DNA of 45,990 nt from Candidatus Cloacimonadota bacterium (GCA_029553545.1 JAKPKU010000208.1:1-45990); one strand, 5' to 3'. Counted from the first letter of the stretch, positions 8,893 to 17,967 are shown. The notes: a model not told the origin generated them from the sequence alone. Program-made: numbers and translations.

Positions 8893-10331
8893 TATTTTCT
8901 CCTTAAACGACTATTTGGTATTTGAAGTTCCTCACGATACTTCGCAATTACGCGTCGAGAAACGCTTATCCCTCTTTCTTTGAGGATATTTACGATAAAC
9001 TGATCACTCAATGGCGATCTCTTATCTTCTTTTTCTATTAATTCTGAAATCTGTATTTGCACATTTTGTTTCGATACAGCATCATAATTCTTATCTTTAC
9101 CTGCGGCAGAGCAAAAGAAATCTTTCAAACACATGATGCCAAATGGTGTATCGGCGTATTTGAGCTTAACCACACGTGAAATTGTCGATTCATTTACATT
9201 CAAATCGCTGGCAATCACAGAATAAGTTAGGGGTTCAAGTATCCCTGAATTATTGTAAAAGAAGTCTTTTTGATAGTTTATAATCGATCTCATAACGCGC
9301 TCCAGCGTACGGCTTCGCATATAAATAGATTTTATCAAAAACCTGGCAGAGTTGACCTTGGAGCGAATATAATTTAAGGCAACTTTATCGCCTGCCGATT
9401 CAGATAGCATTGTACGGTAATGTCTGCTCAGAGTTATTCTTGGCACATAATTATCATTTATTATAATCTCATATTCACCAGCAATTTTTCTGACAATCAC
9501 ATCTGGCACGATATAGCTTGCTTTTGAGCTATTTAGCCTTATGCCTGGTTTGGGGTCAAGTTGCGAGATCCTCTCTCTATACGACATTACTTCCTTTTCT
9601 GTAATATCATATTTTGTAGCAATATTTTGAAATCGTCGATAAATAAGATCATTAAAATCATGACGGATAATACTAAGCAAAACCAAATCCTGAAGCTCAT
9701 ACGGCTCAAGTTGAGCGATCAGGCATTCAGCCAGAGTTCGTGCTGTGATACCCTTTGGTTTGGTCTGCAAAATCTTTTGATGTATTCGATTAGCGCGTTT
9801 GGGGCTAAGCCCATATTCAGCGCCCTTTTCTTCAATATTATAATCTTCAGGCAAAAACCCATATTCATTTGTGCTTTCGACAAGCTCAAAGGCAAAGTCT
9901 TTTTCTTGCTCGCTAATGGGATATTCATCGATCAAATCAGTAAAGATGCGTTGGAGATTATCATCAGCTTTGATATAGTTTTCCATGTTTGCAGACTCAT
10001 TTTCATAGCTTTTTGAGGAATACTCGCGTTCATCATTGTATTCATTCCAACTATCCAAAATCTCGCTCAATTCTTTTACTTCGTCCAGAGTTTCACTCAT
10101 CTCACCATCCGGGTCTTTAATTTCAGCACCCGTTTCTTCTAAATAGCTATTTTCATCGTCATATTCTTCAGAGAGTTCGAGCAGAGGGTTTTGAACAATT
10201 TCATTTTTCAAAGCCAATTCCAATTCGATCAATGGCAATGCCAGCATCTTCAGAGATTGAATCATCTGAGGTTTTAGAGTAAGCTCTTGGGTTTGTCTTA
10301 GATTGATTGTTTGCGATATTTTTTGATTCAT
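8892..10331 (-). CDS. rpoN: RNA polymerase sigma-54 factor
   Basis: Directs RNA polymerase to -24/-12 promoters that need an AAA+ activator. The 479-residue protein starts with the Gln/Leu-rich region I (QTQELTLKPQMIQSLKML), then an acidic linker rich in Asp/Glu (about 60-120) and the core-binding region. It ends with the RpoN box SRRVIAKYREEL (from about residue 458), which reads the -24 element. It lies 12 nt after lptB, the standard lptB-rpoN-hpf order. A close match to its target promoter precedes the flagellar operon at 27920-27935. Confidence 0.97.
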   Translation of the reverse strand: MNQKISQTINLRQTQELTLKPQMIQSLKMLALPLIELELALKNEIVQNPLLELSEEYDDENSYLEETGAEIKDPDGEMSETLDEVKELSEILDSWNEYNDEREYSSKSYENESANMENYIKADDNLQRIFTDLIDEYPISEQEKDFAFELVESTNEYGFLPEDYNIEEKGAEYGLSPKRANRIHQKILQTKPKGITARTLAECLIAQLEPYELQDLVLLSIIRHDFNDLIYRRFQNIATKYDITEKEVMSYRERISQLDPKPGIRLNSSKASYIVPDVIVRKIAGEYEIIINDNYVPRITLSRHYRTMLSESAGDKVALNYIRSKVNSARFLIKSIYMRSRTLERVMRSIINYQKDFFYNNSGILEPLTYSVIASDLNVNESTISRVVKLKYADTPFGIMCLKDFFCSAAGKDKNYDAVSKQNVQIQISELIEKEDKRSPLSDQFIVNILKERGISVSRRVIAKYREELQIPNSRLRRK

Positions 10332-10343
10332 GTTTTGCCTTTA

Positions 10344-11084
10344 TTATACAAACACGGGATTTAAAAAGCGATCGCCAAGATATAGCTTGCGTGCATCTGG
10401 ATCATTTATCAATTCTTTTGATGTGCCTGAAATCAATATTTTACCTTGAAAGATAATATAAGATCGTTGCGTGATAGACAGTGTATCAGCGACATTATGG
10501 TCTGAAATAAATATGCCCATATTCTTCTCTTCTTTTAACTTGATAATAATGTTTTGAATATCAGCCACAGCGATAGGATCAACACCTGCAAATGGCTCGT
10601 CCATTAATAAAAAAGAAGGGTTACTCACCAGTGAGCGTGTAATTTCAAGCTTTCGTCTCTCACCTCCAGAGAGTGTATAAGCCTTTTGCTTTGCCAGTGG
10701 AGTAAGATTAAGCTCTGCCAAATACTCTTCCAGCTTCACTTTTCGCTCTGCACGATTATAAGGCATTGTCTCTAAAATAGCCATAATATTGTCTTCAACT
10801 GATAATTTATGAAAGATAGAGGGCTGTTGTGCAAGATAAGCCATACCCAGTTGACAACGCTTATACATCGGCTTTTTGGTTATATCAATATCATTGAAAT
10901 AGACCTTGCCTGCATTGGGTTTTGCCAAACCCAATATCATATAAAATGTTGTCGACTTCCCAGCTCCGTTGGGACCTAAGATACCAACAATCTCGCCCTG
11001 CTTTATTTCAAAGCTAATGTCATTGACGACACTCTTCTTCCCGTAGGTTTTTGATAGATTTTGTACTTTAATTATATTATTCAT
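10344..11084 (-). CDS. lptB: LPS export ABC transporter ATPase LptB
   Basis: Cytoplasmic ATPase that powers lipopolysaccharide extraction by LptFGC. The 246-residue protein has Walker A GPNGAGKST (37-45), ABC signature LSGGERR (138-144) and Walker B LLMDEP (159-164). Adjacency to rpoN supports LptB over LivG-type paralogues. lptA and lptC are not directly upstream. The ATG has no Shine-Dalgarno sequence and sits exactly where the upstream promoter should start transcription, so the mRNA may be leaderless. Confidence 0.92.
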   Translation of the reverse strand: MNNIIKVQNLSKTYGKKSVVNDISFEIKQGEIVGILGPNGAGKSTTFYMILGLAKPNAGKVYFNDIDITKKPMYKRCQLGMAYLAQQPSIFHKLSVEDNIMAILETMPYNRAERKVKLEEYLAELNLTPLAKQKAYTLSGGERRKLEITRSLVSNPSFLLMDEPFAGVDPIAVADIQNIIIKLKEEKNMGIFISDHNVADTLSITQRSYIIFQGKILISGTSKELINDPDARKLYLGDRFLNPVFV

Positions 11085-11090
11085 AAATAT

Positions 11091-11119
11091 AGAATATCTA
11101 ATTACAGCTATTTTGTCAA
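11091..11119 (-). promoter_or_regulatory. Sigma-70 type promoter of lptB, leaderless
   Basis: On the minus strand TTGACA (11114-11119) is followed by a 17-nt spacer and TATTCT (11091-11096). Only six bases separate the -10 from the ATG at 11084, so the predicted +1 is the A of the start codon. Confidence 0.75.
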
Positions 11120-11151
11120 TCTTTTTTTTACTATTTATGAAAATACATTAA

Positions 11152-11436
11152 TAGGGTGCTGCTTAATAAACCAAAATATCTTATAGAAGGATAAAACTGA
11201 ATTAAGATTTAAAACAGAACCTTCTATATATATAGGGCTTATAAAATGGGTTTTTTGAAAAAATATTTTCATCTAAATTAGCAGAAGCCTACTACGAGCG
11301 GGTTTAGAGGTGATTATTTTTTGTGCCAACAACTATCCTTTGTTGGTTCAGATCAATTACATTTCATCTCTCAATCCTAAGCTTTCTGTATTATTAAAGT
11401 CTGCAAACCTGGATTACGCATTATTCGACACTCTCA
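11152..11436 (+). repeat. Dispersed intergenic element, copy A
   Basis: About 285 bp in the divergent gap between lptB and gcvT. It is similar along most of its length to 40040-40320 and to the reverse complement of 28111-28384. Shared landmarks are CTATATATAT, then GCCTACTACGAGCG, then CAACTATCCTT, then GATCAATTACATTTCATC, ending CACTCTC. Two hairpins can form: AACC with GGTT around 11218-11252 followed by a T run, and GCCAAC with GTTGGT at 11325-11347. It has no open reading frame of note. The rest of the 470-base gap holds only the lptB and gcvT promoters. Confidence 0.85.
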
Positions 11437-11491
11437 TGAATCATAAGTGGCGCTAAAATAAACTAAAAATGTAAGGTTACTCAAAAAGTAT

Positions 11492-11520
11492 TTGACAAAA
11501 ATAAGAGATTAAATTACTAT
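11492..11520 (+). promoter_or_regulatory. Sigma-70 type promoter of gcvT-like gene
   Basis: TTGACA at 11492-11497 and TACTAT at 11515-11520 are spaced by 17 nt. An overlapping TATAAT at 11518 has a 20-nt spacer. Transcription would begin near 11527, just before the ribosome site AAGGAG at 11541-11549. Confidence 0.75.
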
Positions 11521-11554
11521 AATTTTAAAATAATATACTATGAAGGAGTTTATA

Positions 11555-12940
11555 ATGACAGTAATCGGAAAACCTTTCCCTACAGAGATTCGCAAGACTG
11601 CGGTTTATGATATTGAAGAATGGTATCAAAAATTATTAGCAGAGAGGCTCGATCGCCCATATCAAGCGATTCAAAGAAGTAATTTTGGACAATATGACAT
11701 GGCAGTTCACTATCTCACCTCTGTTTTAGAAGAAGCGAAAGCAATTGATAAAGTTGCTCTTTTCAATATCGATCATATGGCTCAAATCCAGTTTGCTGGT
11801 AAAGATGCTTGTGCTCTTTTAGATCGCGTTTTGCCTGGTAATATGGGTAGCATGACTATTGGGCAGTGCAAATACACCTTGCTCTTAAATGAAAATGGCA
11901 CAGTACGTGATGACATGATTGTGATGCGGGTTAGTGATGATAAATTTATTCTCGTTATCAATGCTGGACACGACATAACAGGCAAAGAAATAGTCGATAA
12001 TAAAGAAATTACATATCTATCAGACGCAGATTTTATCCTCCAATATAAAAAAGAAGGGGAAGAAGTTTTTGTAACTGACTTGTCTGATGATTTGGTCAAG
12101 ATAGACGTTCAAGGTCCACTTTCAATGAAAGTTATTCGCGAAGTCTTTGGCGATGCTGCTTTAAAGAATCGCAAAAACCCTGACAAATGGATGGGCTTCT
12201 TCTCATTTAATGAAATTGAGATAGATGGACAAACTTTCTATTTTAGCCGTACTGGCTATACAAACCGCTGGGGTTGGGAAATCTATATTCCACATTCAGT
12301 TGGTGTAGATTATTTCAAAAAGCTTATTCTTAATGTATTAGATAAGGGTGGTTTCCTGGTAGGGCTTGGTGGTCGTGATGAAAATCGCCTTTCTGCGGGT
12401 AATGCAGGCTTGCCACTTATGGGCAGCGAATATGACGGACTTCATACTCCAACAAATGCGCCTCTCTTTGATGCAGCTGTTGATATGACCAAAGATACAT
12501 TTGTCGGCAAAGCCGCTCTTGAAAAAGATATTGCAAGTAAATGCGATAAAAAGATGGTCGTTATTATCTCTGAAGGAAATGCTGTTGGTAAGGCTGTTTA
12601 CCTTGATGGAAAGAGATTAGGTTCGATGACTTCGTCAATCATTTCTCCCAATGTCTCCCAAGAAAAGCGAGAATATATCGGAACCACACGTAAGAACGTT
12701 TTAGCAGAAAATGGTACTGCAGCGATCGGTTTAGCTTGGCTGTATAATAATCCTTTTGAAAAAGATGAAAATGGCGCTGATATCGTAGTCAAAGATGACC
12801 AAGCTGTTCGCATTAAAGTCGATCTTTATAAAGAAGTTGATGGACAACCATCAGGCAAACCTATCCTTGGTTATATTAGTGGCGATGGTATCTGTGTTTC
12901 CACTTCTGCCAAAGCTTTGAAAAACATAGAAAATCTATAA
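11555..12940 (+). CDS. gcvT: GcvT-family aminomethyltransferase
   Basis: Tetrahydrofolate-dependent aminomethyltransferase family (T protein of glycine cleavage). The N-terminal folate-binding fold shows NGTVRDDMIVMRV, equivalent to the region with the catalytic aspartate, and the C-terminal half has GRDENRLSAGNAGLPLMG. At 461 residues it is about 100 longer than typical GcvT, with extra sequence at both ends. No gcvH, gcvP or dedicated lpd gene adjoins it, so a distinct folate-linked demethylation or methyl transfer is possible. The start at 11555 uses AAGGAG; an in-frame ATG at 11540 overlaps that site. The DUF3467 gene follows at once. Confidence 0.85.
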   Translation: MTVIGKPFPTEIRKTAVYDIEEWYQKLLAERLDRPYQAIQRSNFGQYDMAVHYLTSVLEEAKAIDKVALFNIDHMAQIQFAGKDACALLDRVLPGNMGSMTIGQCKYTLLLNENGTVRDDMIVMRVSDDKFILVINAGHDITGKEIVDNKEITYLSDADFILQYKKEGEEVFVTDLSDDLVKIDVQGPLSMKVIREVFGDAALKNRKNPDKWMGFFSFNEIEIDGQTFYFSRTGYTNRWGWEIYIPHSVGVDYFKKLILNVLDKGGFLVGLGGRDENRLSAGNAGLPLMGSEYDGLHTPTNAPLFDAAVDMTKDTFVGKAALEKDIASKCDKKMVVIISEGNAVGKAVYLDGKRLGSMTSSIISPNVSQEKREYIGTTRKNVLAENGTAAIGLAWLYNNPFEKDENGADIVVKDDQAVRIKVDLYKEVDGQPSGKPILGYISGDGICVSTSAKALKNIENL

Positions 12941-12958
12941 ATGAACTGGAGACCTTTT

Positions 12959-13276
12959 ATGAATAAACAACAACCACCTCAGCAGCAAACTCTTAATGTC
13001 CAAATCGACCAACAAGTCGGTGAGGGCGTGTATGCAAACTTTTTTATGATAGTTAATTCTGACTCTGAGTTTGTTTTGGACTTCGGTAGAGTCGTACCTG
13101 GAATGCCCAATGCTAAGATCTATAGCAGAGTGATCACAAATCCACAACATGCAAAACAACTCTTAAAGCTTTTGGAAAAGAATGTCGATGCATTCGAAAA
13201 ACAGTTTGGTGAAATAAAAATTCCAAACTTACCAAATCAAGACAATAAGAATATTGGGTTTCATCCTGTAAAATAA
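12959..13276 (+). CDS. DUF3467 family protein
   Basis: Small 105-residue protein matching the DUF3467 pattern: YANFFMIVNSDSEFVLDFGRVVPG, then an ITNPQHAKQLLKLLEKNV helix, and a low-complexity Gln/Pro start. Its function is unknown. The start at 12959 follows GGAGA by 9 nt; a frame-compatible ATG at 12941 abuts the gcvT stop but has no ribosome site. It appears to be the second gene of the gcvT-like transcript and ends at a strong terminator. Confidence 0.8.
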   Translation: MNKQQPPQQQTLNVQIDQQVGEGVYANFFMIVNSDSEFVLDFGRVVPGMPNAKIYSRVITNPQHAKQLLKLLEKNVDAFEKQFGEIKIPNLPNQDNKNIGFHPVK

Positions 13277-13294
13277 CAAAAAATGAATATGAAA

Positions 13295-13320
13295 AAAGGC
13301 AGCTCGAAAGAGCTGCCTTT
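13295..13320. terminator. Bidirectional terminator, DUF3467 and rpsA
   Basis: An 11-bp perfect stem (AAAGGCAGCTC and its complement) with a GAAA/TTTC loop. It is followed by T-rich sequence on the plus strand and a run of six T on the minus strand, so it serves both convergent transcripts. Confidence 0.93.
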
Positions 13321-13336
13321 AATTTTTATATAGAGA

Positions 13337-15274
13337 TCAATCAGTTTCTTCTGTTGGGGTCTCTGGTACTTCTTCGGTTACTGGAGCTGCTTCTACTTCT
13401 ACAGGAGTTTCTTCTACAGGTGCTTCCTCTACAGGTGCAGCTTCCTCAACTTCTGGTTCATGGTATTCAACAGGAGATGGAATTTCAGCATCGTGCATAT
13501 CCATATCATCATCTTGATCGTCAAATTCAGGAGCTGATCCAGTTCTTTCGATAATTCTATCACGATGAATCTTTTGATACTCTTTCATTAAGTTCTTTTC
13601 TCTGCTGAAGAACCAAGCTTTTACGCTCAAGATTAATCTGCGATTATCTTTGTCAATTTCGATAATTTTCATATCGAGTTCTTCATTGACATCAAAGGCA
13701 TCTTCTGGCTTATTAATCTTTGGAACTGCGAGATGAGAAATAGGGATAAATCCTTCTATATAAGTGTCGTCAAAAGGTATATCGACCAAAATTCCTTTTG
13801 TGATGCATTTTGCAATCTTTCCTCTTACTTCAGTATTGACAGGAAGGGTCTCTTCAATGCTATCCCATGGATCTGGGTGTAATTGTTTGATACCGAGAGC
13901 GATACGATGTAATAATCTATCTATTGATAGGACGACAGCTTCAATTTCTTGACCTTTTTTGAGCACTTCTTTTGGATGATAAATGCGTTTTGTCCAAGAG
14001 ATATCAGAGATATGGATCAATCCGTCGATATCTTCTTCTAATTCCACAAAAGCACCAAAATCTGTGAGGTTTTTAATTTTGCGTTTTACAATAGTTCCAA
14101 TAGGATATCTTTCTTCTATAGTGAGCCATGGATCAGGGAACATTTGTTTGATACCGAGTGAGATACGTTGATCATCTTTTGAAACTTTTAATACAATTGC
14201 TTCAACTACTTCGTCTTCTTTCAAGTATTGTTTTGGATTGGTAACTTTCTTTGTCCAGGAGATTTCTGAAACGTGAACAAGCCCTTCAACACCAGGTTCA
14301 ATCTCGATAAATGCGCCATAGTTTTCAATATTTACGACTTTACCTTTAACTTTTGTACCTTCAGGGTATTTATTTTCAATATTTTCCCATGGATGTGGCA
14401 CTAATTGTTTTAAACCGAGCGATACTCTTTGGTTTTCCTCATCATAATTGATTACTTTTACTTTTACTTTATTGCCGATATTGAGCATTTCTGAAGGGTG
14501 TTTAATTCTACCCCATGACATATCAGTCAAGTGCAATAGACCATCAATACCGCCTAAATCAATGAATGCGCCGTAATCAGTAATATTTTTTACTTCGCCA
14601 TCAAGCTCAGCATCGATGATAATTTTGTCTTTGAGAAGGTCCATTTTGCTTTGTTGTTCTTCTTCAAGGACCTGTTTTCTTGAGACAATAATATTCTTTT
14701 TGTCTTCATCAATTTTTATGATTTTTAGTTGGGTTTCTTTTCCAATAAATTGGTCAAGATTTGGTACGTTTTTTAGTGCGACTTGTGAGCCAGGCAAAAA
14801 GGCATCGATACCTAAAACTTCCACCATCATGCCACCTTTAACACGACGCGTGAATACACCTGTAATAATCTCATCTTTGTCATGAATTTCTTGTAATTTT
14901 TCCAGGTTAAGGATAAAATCAGCACGGCGCTTTGATAGTCTTGGCTTACCGCTTCCATCTTCAGATGATACTATATACACTTTGATAATATCATTTTTTT
15001 CAGGTGGTTTGTTGTTAAACTCATTAATAGGGATTGATGCTTCTGATTTTGAGTGGATATCAACAAGCACTTCTCTTTCATTAACACTAACAACTCTCGC
15101 ATCAACAATTTGTTTTGGTTCAACTCTGCTCAAAGATTCATTCAAGAGCTCTTCCATTGTAAGATGTTCAGCGGTCTCAACTGCCTTGCTTTGTTCGTTA
15201 GCTTCGACGATTTTGTTAACTTCATTTTCTTCTGGAATGAGATCCTTTGGGTCTTTTTGATCGTTAACGTTCAT
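13337..15274 (-). CDS. rpsA: 30S ribosomal protein S1
   Basis: mRNA-binding ribosomal protein of 645 residues with six S1 domains. The central ones are recognised by DYGAFIDLGGIDGLLHL, NYGAFIEIEPGVEGLVHV and DFGAFVELEEDIDGLIHI. About 75 acidic residue-rich positions follow the last domain (Glu/Pro/Val/Thr, with repeated PVEE units), and the N-terminal extension is also acidic. AGGAGG precedes the ATG, which lies inside the end of ispH (11-nt overlap). In some clostridia IspH and S1 are fused; here they remain separate but coupled. Confidence 0.95.
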   Translation of the reverse strand: MNVNDQKDPKDLIPEENEVNKIVEANEQSKAVETAEHLTMEELLNESLSRVEPKQIVDARVVSVNEREVLVDIHSKSEASIPINEFNNKPPEKNDIIKVYIVSSEDGSGKPRLSKRRADFILNLEKLQEIHDKDEIITGVFTRRVKGGMMVEVLGIDAFLPGSQVALKNVPNLDQFIGKETQLKIIKIDEDKKNIIVSRKQVLEEEQQSKMDLLKDKIIIDAELDGEVKNITDYGAFIDLGGIDGLLHLTDMSWGRIKHPSEMLNIGNKVKVKVINYDEENQRVSLGLKQLVPHPWENIENKYPEGTKVKGKVVNIENYGAFIEIEPGVEGLVHVSEISWTKKVTNPKQYLKEDEVVEAIVLKVSKDDQRISLGIKQMFPDPWLTIEERYPIGTIVKRKIKNLTDFGAFVELEEDIDGLIHISDISWTKRIYHPKEVLKKGQEIEAVVLSIDRLLHRIALGIKQLHPDPWDSIEETLPVNTEVRGKIAKCITKGILVDIPFDDTYIEGFIPISHLAVPKINKPEDAFDVNEELDMKIIEIDKDNRRLILSVKAWFFSREKNLMKEYQKIHRDRIIERTGSAPEFDDQDDDMDMHDAEIPSPVEYHEPEVEEAAPVEEAPVEETPVEVEAAPVTEEVPETPTEETD

Positions 15275-16166
15275 TTATTTCCTCCTTATAACCGGGAATA
15301 TCATGGACACTTTTTATGATAATGTCTGAGTTCCCAACGATTTTATTTATTTTATTATATACGTCCAAAATAATCCAGTCAGGAGTTGATGCTCCAGCTG
15401 TTAATCCTATGGTATTATGGTTTTTAAACCAACTATCTTCTATTTCATCAGCGGTTTCTATATGATATGTTTTTGTATAATTAGAACATAGAGTGGCTAA
15501 CATTTTTGTATTAGAGCTATTCTTGCCACCAATTACCACCATAAGATCAGCTATCTTTGCTAACTCTACAGTTGCATCTTGTCTAATATTTGTTGCATTG
15601 CAAATGGTATTAAACACTCTTAATTCATTGCAACGATTTATTAAAAACACTACTAATCTTTCCAGGTTTTGTTCATTTTGTGTTGTTTGACAGATGATTG
15701 CACATTTGCCAAATCTGCTGTTTTCAAATCTTGAAAAGTCTTTATTTACAATATGGTATTCATTCTTTATATATGATTTTAAAGCAATTATTTCAGGGTG
15801 CTCTGGATTGCCAAGAATAAAAATTGTATATTTCTCAATATCCGCAAGCTTAGCATAATCAAAAGCTTTTGAAACATATGGGCAAGTAGCATCAATGACT
15901 GGGATCCCTTTGTTTTGCAATTCATTTTTTTCGGTTAAAGGGATACCATGAGATCTGATTACAATTGCCTTGTCAGTCACTTCTGGCATGCTATTAATCT
16001 CCTCAACACCTTTTTCTTTAAGGGCAGAGACCATTTGTGGATTGTGGATAATAGGACCCCAAGTGTTTATGTTTTTATGAATAAGAGCTGCTTCTTCTGC
16101 CATTTTTATCGCCCTTTTTACTCCAAAACAAAAACCTGAGTTCTTTGCTATTAAAATTTTTGTCAT
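15264..16166 (-). CDS. ispH: 4-hydroxy-3-methylbut-2-enyl diphosphate reductase
   Basis: Last step of the MEP isoprenoid pathway, making IPP and DMAPP with a [4Fe-4S] cluster. The 300-residue protein carries the three conserved cluster cysteines: Cys13 in GFCFGVKRA, one in DATCPYVSKA and one in CNATNIRQDA. The loop TAGASTPDW is the family's C-terminal substrate motif. It sits between plsC and rpsA in the well-known cmk-plsC-ispH-rpsA order. Confidence 0.96.
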   Translation of the reverse strand: MTKILIAKNSGFCFGVKRAIKMAEEAALIHKNINTWGPIIHNPQMVSALKEKGVEEINSMPEVTDKAIVIRSHGIPLTEKNELQNKGIPVIDATCPYVSKAFDYAKLADIEKYTIFILGNPEHPEIIALKSYIKNEYHIVNKDFSRFENSRFGKCAIICQTTQNEQNLERLVVFLINRCNELRVFNTICNATNIRQDATVELAKIADLMVVIGGKNSSNTKMLATLCSNYTKTYHIETADEIEDSWFKNHNTIGLTAGASTPDWIILDVYNKINKIVGNSDIIIKSVHDIPGYKEEINER

Positions 16167-16208
16167 ATCTTTGAAATTAATCTTTCTGTTTAAATAAGAT
16201 GATCATCT

Positions 16209-16823
16209 TTATGAAGCCTTATGTTCTGACTCAAAAGAGTTAAGCGCCTTAATCTTTTCAAATATGTCATTCGATATTAATTGATATTTTTCTTTATTGT
16301 CTGCCAAATTATCATAAGATGACAGCATTATTGTTTCACCGATTATTATTTGCACTTTTTTTAATCTGAAGAGACAGCTAAAATGCTTTGTAGAATTTGC
16401 AATATGAACTGGTACAATGTCCTTTTTTACGGCTAATGCAATCATGCCAATGCCTGGTTTTGCCACTTTTCCATTACGTGTACCTTGTGGGAAAATAAGC
16501 ATGGAATGACCATTATTTAAGACGGAAATGCATTTCTTGATAGCGCTAATATCCATCTTGCCACGCTTGATAGGAATTGCATTAAATGTAGATAATATTT
16601 TGCCCATTATTTTGTTTTTAAATAGCTCTGATTTTGCCAAAAAATAGATTTCAAGAGGCAAAACTGATCCTATAAAAGGCGGGTCGAAGTTAGATACATG
16701 ATTAGAAGCAATAACTTTCCCTCCAAGCGTATCTAATCGCTCTTTATTGATGATCTCATAAGGTGCGAATATTTTCATTAAACATCTTATGAATGATGTT
16801 GTAGCCCTATAAATCTTACGCAA
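16209..16823 (-). CDS. plsC: 1-acylglycerol-3-phosphate O-acyltransferase
   Basis: Membrane-associated acyltransferase of 204 residues that converts lysophosphatidic to phosphatidic acid. The catalytic NHxxxxD motif is NHVSNFD (residues 41-47), and the phosphate-binding motif FPQGTRN is near residue 113. It overlaps the end of cmk by 8 nt, so translation is coupled. Paralogues with the same motif can act on other acyl acceptors, but the cluster supports plsC. Confidence 0.9.
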   Translation of the reverse strand: MRKIYRATTSFIRCLMKIFAPYEIINKERLDTLGGKVIASNHVSNFDPPFIGSVLPLEIYFLAKSELFKNKIMGKILSTFNAIPIKRGKMDISAIKKCISVLNNGHSMLIFPQGTRNGKVAKPGIGMIALAVKKDIVPVHIANSTKHFSCLFRLKKVQIIIGETIMLSSYDNLADNKEKYQLISNDIFEKIKALNSFESEHKAS

Positions 16824-17490
16824 CTTTTTCCCTTATCTTTTTTAAAATAAAGTCAACTTGTTCTTCGATTGACATGGTTGTCGTATTAACTTCAACAGCA
16901 TCATTTGCTTTGAGAAGTGGTGCTATATCACGGTTGGCGTCATTTGCATCACGCCATGCAAGCTCTTCTTTTAATTGTTCATAATCTACTTCAAGCCCTT
17001 TTTCTTGCATTTCCAATTGACGTCTTTTAGTCCTTGCATCGAGAGTTGCGACCATAAAAAACTTAAAATCAGCTTTTGGAAATACAAATGAACCTATATC
17101 TCGTCCATCCATTATTACGCTATCATTTTTTGCCATTTCTCTTTGTAGATACACCATACGATGTCTCACATTGGCAATTGTTGCAATTTCTGATGCTTTT
17201 TGGCTCACTTCTGGAGTACGAATTAAGTCGGTTATATCGCGGTTGTTTAAGAATATTAAGTTTTTATTATCAATGGTTTTAAAAAGGATATCAATTTTAT
17301 TTAACATATCCTCTACGCTGCTTACATCCTTGAGATTTGTATTATGCTCTATCGCATATAAAGCGCATGCACGGTACATTGCACCTGTGTCAATATACAA
17401 AAATTTTAATTCTTCTGCCAGCCTTTTCGCTGTTGTGCTTTTACCAGAAGCTGCTGGACCATCAATTGCTATAATAATATTTTTTCCCAT
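16816..17490 (-). CDS. cmk: Cytidylate kinase
   Basis: Phosphorylates CMP and dCMP. The 224-residue product starts MGKNIIIAIDGP and carries the P-loop GPAASGKST at residues 11-19, IDTGAMYRA and MDGRDIGSFVFP, all family signatures. The open frame continues to 17631, but the predicted transcription start near 17511 excludes that extension. ATG at 17490 or 17499 fits best; neither has a strong ribosome site. It is the first gene of the cmk-plsC-ispH-rpsA operon. Confidence 0.94.
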   Translation of the reverse strand: MGKNIIIAIDGPAASGKSTTAKRLAEELKFLYIDTGAMYRACALYAIEHNTNLKDVSSVEDMLNKIDILFKTIDNKNLIFLNNRDITDLIRTPEVSQKASEIATIANVRHRMVYLQREMAKNDSVIMDGRDIGSFVFPKADFKFFMVATLDARTKRRQLEMQEKGLEVDYEQLKEELAWRDANDANRDIAPLLKANDAVEVNTTTMSIEEQVDFILKKIREKVA

Positions 17491-17517
17491 AATACTCATT
17501 TCACTATATAATAATCC

Positions 17518-17546
17518 ATAATATATTTTTAACTCATTTTTGTCAA
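17518..17546 (-). promoter_or_regulatory. Sigma-70 type promoter of cmk operon
   Basis: Minus strand TTGACA (17541-17546), 17-nt spacer, TATTAT (17518-17523). The predicted start is near 17511, leaving a 5' leader of only about 11-20 nt before cmk. Confidence 0.8.
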
Positions 17547-17850
17547 TTACTTTTTTATACAGATGAAAGATTTTTTTATAAATTGAATTAATATCAAATC
17601 TTTTGTTTGATTCATGACCAAAATTACGCATTGAAATGGATTATTAAAATGTAAATATGAGAAATGATCTTCTATTCGTAAAGATTAGGTTAAAGGGCTG
17701 AATATTATGCATATTAGAACACCCGTTATGTCTGAGCTCGAAATATAGTGAAATTGCTACAATTTTGCAAAATAATAAATCAACAAATCTCCATTACTTA
17801 AAAATAAAGATAAAATGGCACGACTCTCTTTACTCTTAAAAATTCTCAAA
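17547..17850. other. Intergenic, nothing recognised
   Basis: AT-rich sequence between the cmk promoter and a repeat. Neither strand carries a convincing gene, RNA gene or terminator here. Confidence 0.6.
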
Positions 17851-17967
17851 AAATCTCCCTTTCACTCCCTTTCGATTCCTTTAAGATTACCTTTCATTCT
17901 CCAAGATAGCAAGGGGAATGTAAAGGGAATCACATAGGCATCTTATTGATATATATGCATATACAAA
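17851..17967 (+). repeat. Phased TTCCTTT repeat element, copy 1
   Basis: Shares a 50-bp identical core (17888-17937) with 43186-43235, and weaker similarity on both sides. Left of the core are four 10-11-bp units resembling TYCCTTTCRA, one per helical turn. Inside the core, CCTTTCATTCTCC can pair with GGGGAATGTAAAGG across a short AAGATAGCAA loop with one bulge. It lies upstream of the FGE lipoprotein promoter. No coding potential is seen. Confidence 0.85.

Noticed and set aside
11152-11436. Insertion sequence with transposase
   Set aside because: No transposase frame in any copy of the element; at most a non-autonomous derivative.
14616-15260. Several plus-strand frames opposite rpsA
   Set aside because: Ser/Thr/Leu-rich mirror of the acidic S1 gene; no start signals or families.
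17491-17631. N-terminal extension of cmk
   Set aside because: It overlaps the cmk promoter and predicted transcription start, and is unlike the family.
17851-17967. CRISPR array
   Set aside because: The 10-11-bp units are contiguous and degenerate, with no spacers, and no cas genes are present.
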